Shown: piece by piece, positions 18,549 through 29,109 of the stretch
How the letters are laid out: each line of letters starts with the position of its first letter
How positions within the stretch are numbered: position 1 is the stretch's first letter
Assembly (NCBI RefSeq): GCF_001011035.1
Contig: NZ_CP011492.1
Span: 496,001 to 560,000 of the forward strand
Direction: 5' to 3'
DNA length: 64,000 bases
From: Streptomyces sp. CNQ-509
GTDB lineage: Bacteria > Actinomycetota > Actinomycetes > Streptomycetales > Streptomycetaceae
The notes under the pieces: generated by a model
The model's input: only the letters and a program-made list of their open reading frames with translations
Databases searched by the model: none
What the model was told of the DNA's origin: nothing
Position numbers and translations under genes: made by a program

Positions 18549-19552
18549 AGGCCCAGCTCCTTCAGCACCGAGACCACGCGCCGGTCCTGCGCGTCGAGGT
18601 AGTCGCCGAACTTCTCGCCGGTGAGGAAGGCGTCGGTCCAGCCGTTCGTCTTCAGCGACTGCCGCCACTCGCCGGTGTCGTGCAGCTTCTCGAAGAGGTG
18701 GATGAGGTTCTTGCGTTCGGTGCCGGACAGCCCCGGCGGGGCGACGAAGCCGCGCCAGTTGGTGAACGCCACGTCGATGCCCGTCTCGCGCAGCGTCGGC
18801 GCGTCCAGACCCGGGTGCCGCTCACCGCTGGTGACCGCGAGCACCCGCAGGTCGCCCGCGTCGATCTGGTCGAGGTACTCGCCGACGCCGGAGACGCCGA
18901 AGGCGACCTTGCCGCCGAGGATCGACGCGAGCAGCTCGCCGCCGCCGTCGTACGGGACGTAGTTGACCTCCTTGGGCACGATCCCGGCGGCCCGGGCCAT
19001 CAGCATCGGTGCCAGGTGGTCCGGGCCGCCGGGGGACGAGCCGCCGCCGACCGGAGTCTTGCCCGGGGAGGCTTTCCAGTCGGCCAGCAGGTCCTCGAAC
19101 GTCGTGTACGGGGAGTCCGCGGGGACCACGACGATGTCGGGCTCCTCGGTCACCCGCGCGATGGGGGTGGTGTCCGCGAGCGTGTGGCCGGTGGAGTTCG
19201 TACGCACCGCGCCGCTCACCCCGAGCCCCATGGACATCGCGAGCTTGCCGTTGCCGTGCTCGTTCACCAGCCGGGACAGGCCGACGGTGCCGCCGGCGCC
19301 GGGGAGGTTGAAGACCTCGACGTTGCTGCCGAGGCCGGCCTCCTCGATGTTCCTGGCGATGGTCCTGGCGGTGATGTCGTAGCCGCCGCCGGGGGTGTTG
19401 GGCACCATCAGCTCCAGGCCGGGGATCCGGCTGCCGCTCGCCGCGCCGTCCCCCTCCGTGATGAGCGGCGGGCCGAGGAGCACCAGCAGCGCTGCCGCCG
19501 CGAGCGCGAACGGGGTGCGTAGAGTGGTCGGCAGACGCACGGTTCGGGTCAC
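18545..19552 (-). CDS. tctC: tripartite tricarboxylate transporter substrate-binding protein TctC
   Basis: 335 residues from GTG 19552. An N-terminal hydrophobic segment (14-31) serves as export signal; no lipobox cysteine is visible, so it is probably held by an uncleaved helix or secreted. The Bug/TctC signature PNTPGGGYD is at 51-59. The body contains the usual GGGSSPGGPDHLA and the YVPYDGGGELL loop that lines the carboxylate site. It captures the carboxylate for TctAB. First gene of the operon; divergent from a CitB-type regulator that probably controls it. Confidence 0.92.
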   Translation of the reverse strand: MTRTVRLPTTLRTPFALAAAALLVLLGPPLITEGDGAASGSRIPGLELMVPNTPGGGYDITARTIARNIEEAGLGSNVEVFNLPGAGGTVGLSRLVNEHGNGKLAMSMGLGVSGAVRTNSTGHTLADTTPIARVTEEPDIVVVPADSPYTTFEDLLADWKASPGKTPVGGGSSPGGPDHLAPMLMARAAGIVPKEVNYVPYDGGGELLASILGGKVAFGVSGVGEYLDQIDAGDLRVLAVTSGERHPGLDAPTLRETGIDVAFTNWRGFVAPPGLSGTERKNLIHLFEKLHDTGEWRQSLKTNGWTDAFLTGEKFGDYLDAQDRRVVSVLKELGL

Positions 19553-19571
19553 CGCCTCTTCGTCGAGGAGC

Positions 19572-19587
19572 CGGCTCCGCGGAGCCG
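19572..19587. promoter_or_regulatory. 16-bp palindrome upstream of tctC
   Basis: CGGCTCCGCGGAGCCG, perfectly self-complementary, starting 20 nt upstream of the tctC GTG. It could be an operator or a hairpin in the mRNA leader. Confidence 0.45.
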
Positions 19588-19721
19588 TGGATGATCACTG
19601 GGGTCCGGATGTCGCCACATGCTCCCGCCGCGCTCCCCCGGTGTCGCGCTTGTGAACGCAAGGAAACTTCTGGTCGTTCTGGTCCCGGCGCGGACCGCCC
19701 CCGAGCGCTAGCCTGACCGCC

Positions 19722-20402
19722 GTGATCCGGGTACTGGTGGTCGACGACGACTTCATGGTGGCCAAGCTGCACAGCCGCTACGTCGCGGCGACCGAGGGCT
19801 TCGAGGTGGCCGGCGTCGCGCACAGCGGCGCGGAGGCGCTGCGCGCCGTGGCGCGGCTCCGCCCCGACCTGGTGCTGCTCGACGTCTATCTGCCGGACAT
19901 GGACGGCATCGGGGTGCTGCGGCGGCTGCGCGCGGGTGAGCACGCGGACACCGACGTACTGATGATCACCGCGTCCCGGGACGCCGAAACCATCCGCGGC
20001 GCGCTGCACGGCGGCGCGCTTCACTACGTGATCAAGCCGTTCAGCCAGGCCGCGCTCCAGGAGCAGTTGCGCCACTTCGCCGCCACCCGGGCACGGCTCG
20101 ACGCGCTCGACGACACCGGCGGGGTCCAGCAGGCCCACGTCGACCGGCTCTTCAGCGCACGTCCCACGGTCTCCGGCGCGCTGCCCAAGGGGCTCAACGT
20201 GCGCACCGCCGGGCTGGTGGAGCGGGTGCTGCGCGAGCACCCCGACGGGCTCTCGGCCAGCGAGTGCGCGGAGGCGGCGGCCATCTCCCGGGTGGCCGCC
20301 CGGCGTTACCTGGAGCACTTCGCCGACTCCGGGCGGGCCGAGCTGACGCTGAAGTACGGCGGCACGGGGCGGCCCGAGCACCGCTACCGCTGGGCCGGCT
20401 GA
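19722..20402 (+). CDS. CitB/DcuR-type response regulator
   Basis: 226 residues from GTG 19722. The receiver domain has acidic pocket Asp8-Asp10, phospho-acceptor Asp54 (VLLDVYLPDMDG), Thr83 and Lys105. The C-terminal region (about 160-215) carries the HTH used by CitB/DpiA/DcuR regulators (SASECAEAAAISRVAARRYLEHF) and ends in RPEHRYRW, as in many actinobacterial members. These regulators act with a CitA-type sensor that detects citrate, malate or fumarate. No sensor kinase gene is adjacent on either side, which is unusual. Divergent position suggests control of tctCBA. Confidence 0.92.
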   Translation: MIRVLVVDDDFMVAKLHSRYVAATEGFEVAGVAHSGAEALRAVARLRPDLVLLDVYLPDMDGIGVLRRLRAGEHADTDVLMITASRDAETIRGALHGGALHYVIKPFSQAALQEQLRHFAATRARLDALDDTGGVQQAHVDRLFSARPTVSGALPKGLNVRTAGLVERVLREHPDGLSASECAEAAAISRVAARRYLEHFADSGRAELTLKYGGTGRPEHRYRWAG

Positions 20403-22829
<2,427 letters not shown>

Positions 22830-22864
22830 GGGCCCTGGCGGAGCGGGCGGGGCCTGGCCGGGTA

Positions 22865-22884
22865 CGGGCCGGAGGGCCGGCCCG
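22865..22884. terminator. bidirectional hairpin after geoA
   Basis: CGGGCCGG-AGGG-CCGGCCCG, perfect 8-bp stem with a 4-nt loop, in the 57-bp gap between geoA and the convergent response regulator. Confidence 0.65.
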
Positions 22885-22886
22885 GG

Positions 22887-23552
22887 TCAGCCGAGCCAGC
22901 CGGGGCGGACCAGCCCCGACTCATACGCCTGCACCACCAGTTGTGCCCGGTCCCGTACGCCGAGCTTGACCATGGTCCGGCTCACGTGCGTCTTGGCCGT
23001 CAGAGGGCTGACCACCAGCCGGCGGGCGATCTCCTCGTTCGAAAGGCCCATGCCCACCAGCGCCATGACCTCCCGCTCCCGCTCGGTCAGCTCGTCGAGC
23101 GCCGCGGCCGCCGCGGGCTCCTTGGAGCGCGCGGCGAACTCGGAGATCAGCCGGCGGGTGACGCCCGGGGAGAGCAGTGCGTCGCCCTCGACCACGGCCC
23201 GTACCGCGCGCACCAGTTCCTCCGGCTCGGTGTCCTTGACCAGGAAGCCGGAGGCGCCGGAGCGGATCGCCTCGAAGACGTACTCGTCCAGCTCGAAGGT
23301 GGTGAGCATGACGACCTTGACGCCCGCCAGATCCGGGTCGCCGGTGATCCGGCGGGTGGCCTCCAGCCCGTCGAGAACCGGCATGCGGATGTCCATGAGG
23401 ACGACGTCCGGGCGCTGTTCGCGGACGAGCGCCACGGCCTCCTCGCCGTCCGCCGCCTCGCCGCACACCTCCACGTCCCGCTGGGCGTCGAGGAGGGCGC
23501 GGAAGCCGGCCCGTACGAGCACCTGGTCGTCGGCGAGCATCACGCGGATCAC
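22887..23552 (-). CDS. NarL/LuxR-family response regulator
   Basis: 221 residues from GTG 23552, overlapping the kinase stop by 4 bp. The receiver has phospho-acceptor Asp54 (VLMDIRMPVLDG), Thr84/Thr85 and Lys106. The LuxR HTH at 155-200 contains LTEREREVMALVGMGLSNEEIA. It is the cognate partner of the DesK-like kinase directly upstream. Such pairs in Streptomyces commonly respond to envelope stress and activate nearby ABC exporters, but no exporter is adjacent, so the target is open. Confidence 0.95.
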   Translation of the reverse strand: MIRVMLADDQVLVRAGFRALLDAQRDVEVCGEAADGEEAVALVREQRPDVVLMDIRMPVLDGLEATRRITGDPDLAGVKVVMLTTFELDEYVFEAIRSGASGFLVKDTEPEELVRAVRAVVEGDALLSPGVTRRLISEFAARSKEPAAAAALDELTEREREVMALVGMGLSNEEIARRLVVSPLTAKTHVSRTMVKLGVRDRAQLVVQAYESGLVRPGWLG

Positions 23553-24895
23553 TGGCGCTCCTCTGGGGTGTGGCGACGAGGGGTCTCGCGGCCGGCGTTC
23601 ACGGTATCCGCCGGGAGCGGGATGCGGGCCCGCACCCGGAAGCCGCCGTCGGCGCGGGTGGCGGCCTCGACGGTGCCGCCGAGCGCGGAGGCGCGCTCGC
23701 GCATGCCGACCAGGCCGTTGCCGCCGCCGGTGAGGCCGCTCGCGGTGGCGGGTCCTGCGTCGTCGATCTGCAGCTCCAGCTCGCCGGGCGCGTGGCGGAC
23801 CAGGACGCGGGCGGTGCGCGAGCCGGAGTGGCGGACGACGTTGGTCAGCGCCTCCTGGACGATGCGGAACGCGGCCAGCTCCGTGCCCGGCGGCAGCGCG
23901 GCCCGCGTGCCCTCGACGGCGATGTCCACGGTGAGGCCGGCCGCGGCGGCCTGCTCCTTCAGCTCGCCGAGCCGGTCGAGGCCGGGGGCGGGCGAGCGCG
24001 GGGCGCCGCCGGGGGTGCGCAGCGCGTCGAGCACCTGCCGCACCTCGCCGAGGGCTTCCTTGCTGGCGGACTTGATGGTGGTCAGTGCCTCGCGGGCCTT
24101 CTCGGGCTGCTGGTCGAGGAGCGCGAGGCCCACGCCCGCCTGGATGTTGATGACGGAGATGCTGTGCGCCAGCACGTCGTGCAGCTCGCGGGCGATGCGC
24201 AGCCGCTCCTCGTCGGCGCGGCGGCGCTTGGCCTCCTCGCGCTCGGCCCTGGCGGCGGCCCACTGCTCGCGGCGCGTACGCATCAACTCGCCGCCGGCGA
24301 CCACCGCCAGCACCCAGGCGATGACGAACAGCACCTGGCCCCAGTGGCCGCCGCCGTCGTCGCTCGGCGGCAGCCAGCGGTAGAGGACGGAGGTGTACGC
24401 GATGTGGCCGGCGAAGAGCAGCCCGAGCGCCCCCCAGACGGCGTGCCGCTCCCCCACGGAGATGGCGGCGAAGCAGGCGACGGCGGCGCTGAGGAAGATC
24501 GGCCCGTACGGGAAGCCCGTGGCCAGATAGCCGAGGCAGACGGCGACGGTGCCGAAGGCGGCGGTGCGCGGGTAGCGGTGGCGCAGCAGGAGGAGCACGG
24601 CGGCGGCGAGGAGGAAGCCGATGGCACCGGGGAAGGGGTCGACGCGGTCGGTGGCCTGGGCGGCGCCGCGGGTGCCGACGACCATGAAGAACGTCAGGAA
24701 GAGGGTGGAGCGCCAGGGGAGGCGGTCGCGGCTGGGCAGCCAGCGGAGCATGCCGGGAAGCGGGCGGCCGTCATTGTCGTCGGGGGCGGTACGCGGGCCG
24801 CCTGGGGCAGAGGGGCCGCCGGACGGGGGCCCCGGCCATCGCCGGCCGCCGGCCTCGTCTTCCCGCCCCCACCACGGGGGTCCTCCGCGTCGCAT
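23549..24895 (-). CDS. DesK/HisKA_3-family sensor histidine kinase
   Basis: 448 residues from ATG 24895 (a start further upstream at 24916 is possible). A proline-rich cytoplasmic tail (1-60) precedes about six membrane helices (65-205). The dimerisation helix follows with phospho-acceptor His239 in ARELHDVLAHSIS, and a short HATPase_c domain has the N-box EALTNVVRHSG and G-box GNGLVGMRERA. The sensor lacks an extracellular domain and probably senses within the membrane. Translationally coupled to its response regulator. A GTACTCC-N4-GGAGTAC palindrome lies 60 bp upstream. Confidence 0.93.
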   Translation of the reverse strand: MRRGGPPWWGREDEAGGRRWPGPPSGGPSAPGGPRTAPDDNDGRPLPGMLRWLPSRDRLPWRSTLFLTFFMVVGTRGAAQATDRVDPFPGAIGFLLAAAVLLLLRHRYPRTAAFGTVAVCLGYLATGFPYGPIFLSAAVACFAAISVGERHAVWGALGLLFAGHIAYTSVLYRWLPPSDDGGGHWGQVLFVIAWVLAVVAGGELMRTRREQWAAARAEREEAKRRRADEERLRIARELHDVLAHSISVINIQAGVGLALLDQQPEKAREALTTIKSASKEALGEVRQVLDALRTPGGAPRSPAPGLDRLGELKEQAAAAGLTVDIAVEGTRAALPPGTELAAFRIVQEALTNVVRHSGSRTARVLVRHAPGELELQIDDAGPATASGLTGGGNGLVGMRERASALGGTVEAATRADGGFRVRARIPLPADTVNAGRETPRRHTPEERQ

Positions 24896-24954
24896 GGCTG
24901 AAACGCTAACCGGCACCGGCGCCTGCGGGCGTCAGCCGTACGCGGACACCCGGC

Positions 24955-24972
24955 GTACTCCCGGTGGAGTAC
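24955..24972. promoter_or_regulatory. palindrome upstream of two-component operon
   Basis: GTACTCC-CGGT-GGAGTAC, perfect 7-bp arms, 60 bp upstream of the kinase start. Candidate binding site of the cognate NarL-type regulator. Confidence 0.45.
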
Positions 24973-25089
24973 CTGCTCAGCGAGGGCGGGGCCGGTGGTT
25001 GCGAGGGCCGGGGCCGGGGGTGCCTGGGCGTGGCGGTCCCGGGGCGGTCCCCGGGGCGGTCCAGCGGAGGGGGCGGCTACCCGGCGGGG

Positions 25090-25230
25090 ATGCTCAGGCG
25101 CGTCGGCCGCAAGGTGCGCACCTTCACCGTCGAGGAGCAAGCGCTGGGGCTGGGAGGTCAACCAGTACGTCAAGGGCGCGACGGCGAAGTCCTCCGACGA
25201 GGAGCTGCTCGCCGCCCCCGGCCACTCTTC
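25090..25230 (+). pseudogene. frameshifted coding remnant, family unknown
   Basis: From ATG 25090 the first frame shows Streptomyces-like codons (VGRKVRTFTVEE) up to about 25137. The codon pattern then continues in the next frame (KRWGWEVNQYVKGATAKSSD, with AAG, GTC, AAC, TAC and GAG codons). Together they read like one short protein broken by a single-base shift. No ribosome binding site or family match is evident. It may instead be chance composition. Confidence 0.3.
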
Positions 25231-25234
25231 CGCC

Positions 25235-26608
25235 TCACCGAGACCCGTTGACCGCGCTCTTCCGGTCCAGCAGCCACAGCGCCCGGTGGGCCACCGGGTG
25301 GGTGCGGACGATCTCGCCGAGCGTCGTCGACCCCTGCGTGACCTTCGTGAACATGTGCCAGGCCGGCCGGAATCCGGTCAGCGCCGCGTGGAACACCCCG
25401 GGGTGCCGCTCGAAGGCCGCCAGCATCCGCCGCCCGACCGCCATCTCCACGCCAAGGCCCGCCTTCACGGCGAACGCGTAGTTGAGCGCCTGGCGCCGCG
25501 CGTCCACCGCGTCCTGCGCCTCGGCGATCCGCACCGCCCACTCCCCCGCGAGCCGGCCGGAGCGCAGCGCGTACGAGATGCCCTCCCGGGTCCACGGCTC
25601 CAGCAGTCCCGCGGCGTCGCCGCAGACGACGACCCGGCCGCGGGACAGCGGCGAGTTGTGCGCGCGGCAGCGCGTGAGGTGCCCGGACGACAGGCTCGGC
25701 TCGAAGCCCGCAAGACCGAGCCGGGCGGTGAACTCCTCCAGATAGCGCTTCGTCGCGGCGCCGTCGCCGCGGGCGGAGATCACGCCGACCGTCAGCGTGT
25801 CCCCCTTGGGGAAGACCCAGCCGTAACTCCCGGGCAGCGGGCCCCAGTCGATGAGCACCCGGCCGCGCCAGTCGTCGGCGACCTCCGGCGGCACCGGGAT
25901 CTCCGCCTCCAGACCCAGGTCCACCTGCTCCAGCTCCACCCCGACGTGGCTGCTGGTCCGCCCCGCGCTGCCGTCCGCGCCGACCACGGCGCGGGCCAGC
26001 ACCTTCTCGCCGCCCGACAGGTGCACGGCCACCGTGCGCCGGTCCGGCACATCGGGCCCGTGCTGCTCGACCCGCGCGACGGTCACGCCGGTACGCAGCC
26101 GCGCCCCCGCGCCCTGCGCGGCCTCGGCGAGCCGGGCGTCCAGCTCGGCGCGGTTGACGAGCCCGAACAGCGTGCGGCGGGAGCGGCGCGTGCGGCCGAG
26201 CCGGCCGCGCATGGTGAACGTCACGGCGTTGACGCGGTCGCGCAGCGGCAGTTCGACCCCGTCGGGGAGCGCCTCGCGGGACAGCCCGATGATGCCGCCG
26301 CCGCAGGTCTTGTAGCGGGGCAGTTCCGAGCGTTCCAGGAGGAGGACGCTGCGGCCCTGTCCGGCGGCGGCGTACGCCGCGGAGGCACCGGCGGGACCTG
26401 CGCCGATCACCACGACGTCCCAGACCTCCGGCTCGCCGCCGACCGCCCCGCCGGCCCCGGCACCGGTCTCCGACCCGGGCGCCACCGGCGGCGTCTTCGC
26501 GGGCCCTTCGTCCGGCGCCGCCTCCCCGGCCGCGTCCCGTGCGTCGCCCGGCGAGCGGCCCTCTGCCGCCTCGCCCGCTTCGTTGCCCGCCTCGTTCTCG
26601 CTGGTCAC
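25235..26608 (-). CDS. geranylgeranyl reductase-family FAD oxidoreductase
   Basis: 457 residues from GTG 26608. A 60-residue Glu/Ala/Gly-rich extension precedes the FAD Rossmann motif VVVIGAGPAGASAAY (66-80). The family landmark YKTCGGG (99-105) follows, with the second FAD motif VVVCGDAAGLLEPWTREGI near 330. Relatives reduce isoprenoid double bonds, for example saturating menaquinone side chains or archaeal-type lipids; in Streptomyces a menaquinone role is most likely, but this is inferred. Divergent from the M20 peptidase. The acidic N-terminal extension is unusual and probably disordered. Confidence 0.88.
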   Translation of the reverse strand: MTSENEAGNEAGEAAEGRSPGDARDAAGEAAPDEGPAKTPPVAPGSETGAGAGGAVGGEPEVWDVVVIGAGPAGASAAYAAAGQGRSVLLLERSELPRYKTCGGGIIGLSREALPDGVELPLRDRVNAVTFTMRGRLGRTRRSRRTLFGLVNRAELDARLAEAAQGAGARLRTGVTVARVEQHGPDVPDRRTVAVHLSGGEKVLARAVVGADGSAGRTSSHVGVELEQVDLGLEAEIPVPPEVADDWRGRVLIDWGPLPGSYGWVFPKGDTLTVGVISARGDGAATKRYLEEFTARLGLAGFEPSLSSGHLTRCRAHNSPLSRGRVVVCGDAAGLLEPWTREGISYALRSGRLAGEWAVRIAEAQDAVDARRQALNYAFAVKAGLGVEMAVGRRMLAAFERHPGVFHAALTGFRPAWHMFTKVTQGSTTLGEIVRTHPVAHRALWLLDRKSAVNGSR

Positions 26609-26766
26609 GTTGGCTCTCTGCTCCTGTTTCCGGCCTCCCCCACCCGGGGGCGCCCACCTGCCGCATCCTAGAACGACGCACCGCTGTGCGATGATCGTCA
26701 CCGCTCGCCCCGATTCCGGGACCCGACACCGCAGGACACAACGCAGTTCGCCCGAGGAGCGTTCCC

Positions 26767-28137
26767 ATGGACACCGATCGGCTCGCCGGCACCGTCGCCG
26801 GACTGCTGCCGCGCGCCCGTACCGAACTGGCCGAGCTGGTCTCCTTCCGCTCGGTCGCGCTCATCGATCCGGAGCGCTTCCCGGCGACCGAGTCCGACGC
26901 CGCCGCCCGCTGGATCACCGACGCGCTCACCGCCGAGGGCTTCACGGACGTGCGGCTGCTCGACACCCCGGACGGCACCCGTTCGGTGTACGGGTACCTC
27001 CCGGGGCCGGCCGGCGCCCCCACGGTGCTGCTCTACGCCCACTACGACGTACAGCCGCCGCTCGACGAATCAGCGTGGCTCAGCCCGCCCTTCGAGCTGA
27101 CGGAGCGCGACGGCCGGTGGTACGGGCGCGGCGCCGCGGACTGCAAGGGCGGCGTCCTCATGCATCTGACCGCGCTCCGCGCGCTGCGCGAGAACGGCGG
27201 CGTGCCGGTCTCGGTCAAGATCATCGTCGAGGGCTCGGAGGAGCAGGGCACCGGCGGTCTGCAGCAGTACGCCGAGCAGCACCCGGAGTTGCTGGCCGCC
27301 GACACGATCGTCATCGGCGACGTCGGCAACTTCCGCGTCGGGCTGCCCACGGTCACGGCCACGCTGCGCGGCATGACGATGCTCCGCGTGCAGGTGGACG
27401 CGCTGGCGGGGAACCTGCACTCGGGCCAGTTCGGCGGCGCCGCCCCCGACGCCCTCGCCGCGCTCATCCGGATCCTCGACTCGCTGCGCGGCCCCGACGG
27501 CTCGACCACGGTCGACGGCCTGGCACCCGGCTCCCGGTGGGACGGCCTGGCGTACCCGGAGGACACCTTCCGCCGTGACGCGAAGGTGCTGGACGGCGTG
27601 GAGCTGATCGGCACGGGCAGCGTCGCGGACCGCATCTGGGCGAGCCCCGCGGTGACGGTCATCGGGATGGACGTCCCCTCGGTGGCCGGGGCCACGCCGT
27701 CGGTGCAGGCCACCGCCGCGGCGCTGGTGAGCCTGCGGCTGCCGCCGGGCCACGGCTCTGCGGAGGCGACGGAGCGCCTGACGGCGCACTTCGAGGCGCA
27801 CGCGCCCTGGGGCGTCAAGGTGACCACCGAGTCGTACGGCTCGGGCGAGCCGTTCCGCGCCGACGTCACCAGCCCCGCGTACCGCGCGATGGCCGAGGCG
27901 CTGCGTGCGGCGTACCCGGGCGAGGAGATGCAGGTCGCCGGGCAGGGCGGCACGATCCCGCTGTGCAACACCCTGGCCGAGCTGTACCCGCGGGCGGAGA
28001 TCCTGCTGATCGGGCTCTCCGAGCCGGAGGCGCAGATCCACGCGGTGAACGAGAGCGTGTCGCCGGAGGAGTTGGAGCGGCTGTCGTTCGCGGAGGCGCT
28101 GTTCCTGCACCGGTACGCGTCCGGGCGCGCGGACTGA
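26767..28137 (+). CDS. M20-family metallo-dipeptidase
   Basis: 456 residues, cytoplasmic. Metal ligands and catalytic residues are recognisable: His92 and Asp94 in AHYDVQPP, bridging Asp125 in GRGAADCKGG, and catalytic Glu158-Glu159 in EGSEEQGTGG, with a C-terminal His in AQIHAVNES. The dimerisation or lid domain occupies about 195-315. M20 enzymes of this length (CNDP/DapE/ArgE group) hydrolyse dipeptides or deacylate amino acids using one or two zinc ions; a dipeptidase is favoured by the AHYDVQP sequence. Its start follows AGGAG (26756-26760). Confidence 0.92.
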   Translation: MDTDRLAGTVAGLLPRARTELAELVSFRSVALIDPERFPATESDAAARWITDALTAEGFTDVRLLDTPDGTRSVYGYLPGPAGAPTVLLYAHYDVQPPLDESAWLSPPFELTERDGRWYGRGAADCKGGVLMHLTALRALRENGGVPVSVKIIVEGSEEQGTGGLQQYAEQHPELLAADTIVIGDVGNFRVGLPTVTATLRGMTMLRVQVDALAGNLHSGQFGGAAPDALAALIRILDSLRGPDGSTTVDGLAPGSRWDGLAYPEDTFRRDAKVLDGVELIGTGSVADRIWASPAVTVIGMDVPSVAGATPSVQATAAALVSLRLPPGHGSAEATERLTAHFEAHAPWGVKVTTESYGSGEPFRADVTSPAYRAMAEALRAAYPGEEMQVAGQGGTIPLCNTLAELYPRAEILLIGLSEPEAQIHAVNESVSPEELERLSFAEALFLHRYASGRAD

Positions 28138-28142
28138 GTCCG

Positions 28143-28158
28143 CGGCCCCGCGGGGCCG
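28143..28158. terminator. palindromic terminator between peptidase and sortase
   Basis: CGGCCCCGCGGGGCCG, a perfect 16-bp palindrome forming a 6-bp GC stem around a CGCG loop, exactly filling the gap between convergent stops. Confidence 0.55.
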
Positions 28159-28950
28159 TCAGGCGACGTCCGTGAGCCGGGCGAAGACGACGACGTTGCC
28201 CTCGTAGCCGGGGTCGTTTCCCTCGCGGTAGCGGCCGCCGCAGGTGAGTACGCGCAGCTCGGCCCGGTCGGTGTCGCCGTAGACGCGCCGGCTGGGGAAG
28301 TCGGCGGCGTCGAAGACCTCGACGGCGTAGACGGTGAACTCCGCCGTGCGGCCGTCCTCCCGGTCGACCTTGACGACGTCGCCGCGCTTCAGGCCGCCGA
28401 GGCGGTAGAAGACGGCGGGCCCGGCCGCGTCGTCGACGTGCCCGGTGACGACGGCGGTGCCGGTCGCACCGGGGGTGGCCGCGTCCCGGTACCAGCCGGC
28501 GAGGTTGGGTACGCCGGGAGGCGGCGCGGCGAGCCAGCCGTCGGAGTCGAGGCCGACGCCGGTGAGCGGCGCGTCGAGGCCGATGGCGGGGATCCGGATC
28601 GTGGCCGGCTGCGAGGCGGCCAGCGGCGGGTGCGCGGGCGGGCCGTCGTCCGCCAGGGCGCTCTCCGCGGAGGGCTGCGGCGGACCGAAGCCGCCGGTGA
28701 GCGCGGTGTGGATCATCCCGATGCCCAGGAGCATCACGCAGATGACGACGCCCGCGGCGAACCTTCTGCGCAGCGCGCCGGCCACGGTCCCGCCGCCTCC
28801 GCCGTCGCCGCCGGGGTCCGCGGGCGGGCCGCCGGGTGCGGTGCCGTTCGGCGCGGCGCCGTACCCGGCCGTGTCGTGGGGCAGCGTGCCGTGCGGGGTC
28901 ATGCCGTAGGGCATCGCGGCGTAGGGGTCGATGGTGCGTTGCTCGTGCAT
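28159..28950 (-). CDS. class F sortase
   Basis: 263 residues. A Pro/Gly-rich cytoplasmic tail (1-58) is followed by a membrane anchor (64-82, AAGVVICVMLLGIGMIHTA) and an extracellular sortase domain from about 115. Catalytic residues are visible: His171 in VVTGHVD, Cys237 in LRVLTCGG, and an Arg in GGRYREGN (240-242). Class F is the actinobacterial sortase class that joins or anchors surface proteins to the wall. The gene upstream on the same strand encodes a secreted protein with a C-terminal membrane helix, a likely substrate or partner, although it has no LPXTG. Confidence 0.92.
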   Translation of the reverse strand: MHEQRTIDPYAAMPYGMTPHGTLPHDTAGYGAAPNGTAPGGPPADPGGDGGGGGTVAGALRRRFAAGVVICVMLLGIGMIHTALTGGFGPPQPSAESALADDGPPAHPPLAASQPATIRIPAIGLDAPLTGVGLDSDGWLAAPPPGVPNLAGWYRDAATPGATGTAVVTGHVDDAAGPAVFYRLGGLKRGDVVKVDREDGRTAEFTVYAVEVFDAADFPSRRVYGDTDRAELRVLTCGGRYREGNDPGYEGNVVVFARLTDVA

Positions 28951-29047
28951 GGTGCGGACCGTTTCTGCCCGGGGGAGCCACGCGGGAGGGTGCGCGGAGA
29001 GCTGTGCGGGAGTGGTACGGGACGTCGGGTACGGCCCGCGTGGTGCG

Positions 29048-29071
29048 CCCCGCGGCCCTGGGGCCGCGGGG
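29048..29071 (-). terminator. hairpin between surface protein and sortase genes
   Basis: 11-bp complementary arms CCCCGCGGCCC / GGGCCGCGGGG with a minimal 2-nt loop, 38 bp beyond the surface-protein stop. It may reduce read-through into the sortase gene. Confidence 0.5.
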
Positions 29072-29109
29072 CAGCACGCGCGATGCGGACCGGTGCTTGC
29101 GCCGCGGGG

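Larger units (their letters stand above)
24896..25234. other. 339-bp intergenic region with palindrome and coding remnant
   Basis: Upstream of the kinase operon and downstream of the leftward flavoprotein gene. It holds the palindrome at 24955-24972 and a G-rich low-complexity stretch (about 24985-25075). A segment at 25090-25230 has coding-like composition but a broken frame and is listed separately. No intact gene. Confidence 0.5.

Noticed and set aside
24985..25075. G-rich stretch as a G-quadruplex element
   Set aside because: Runs of G are irregular and within normal variation for such DNA; no consistent G-tract spacing.
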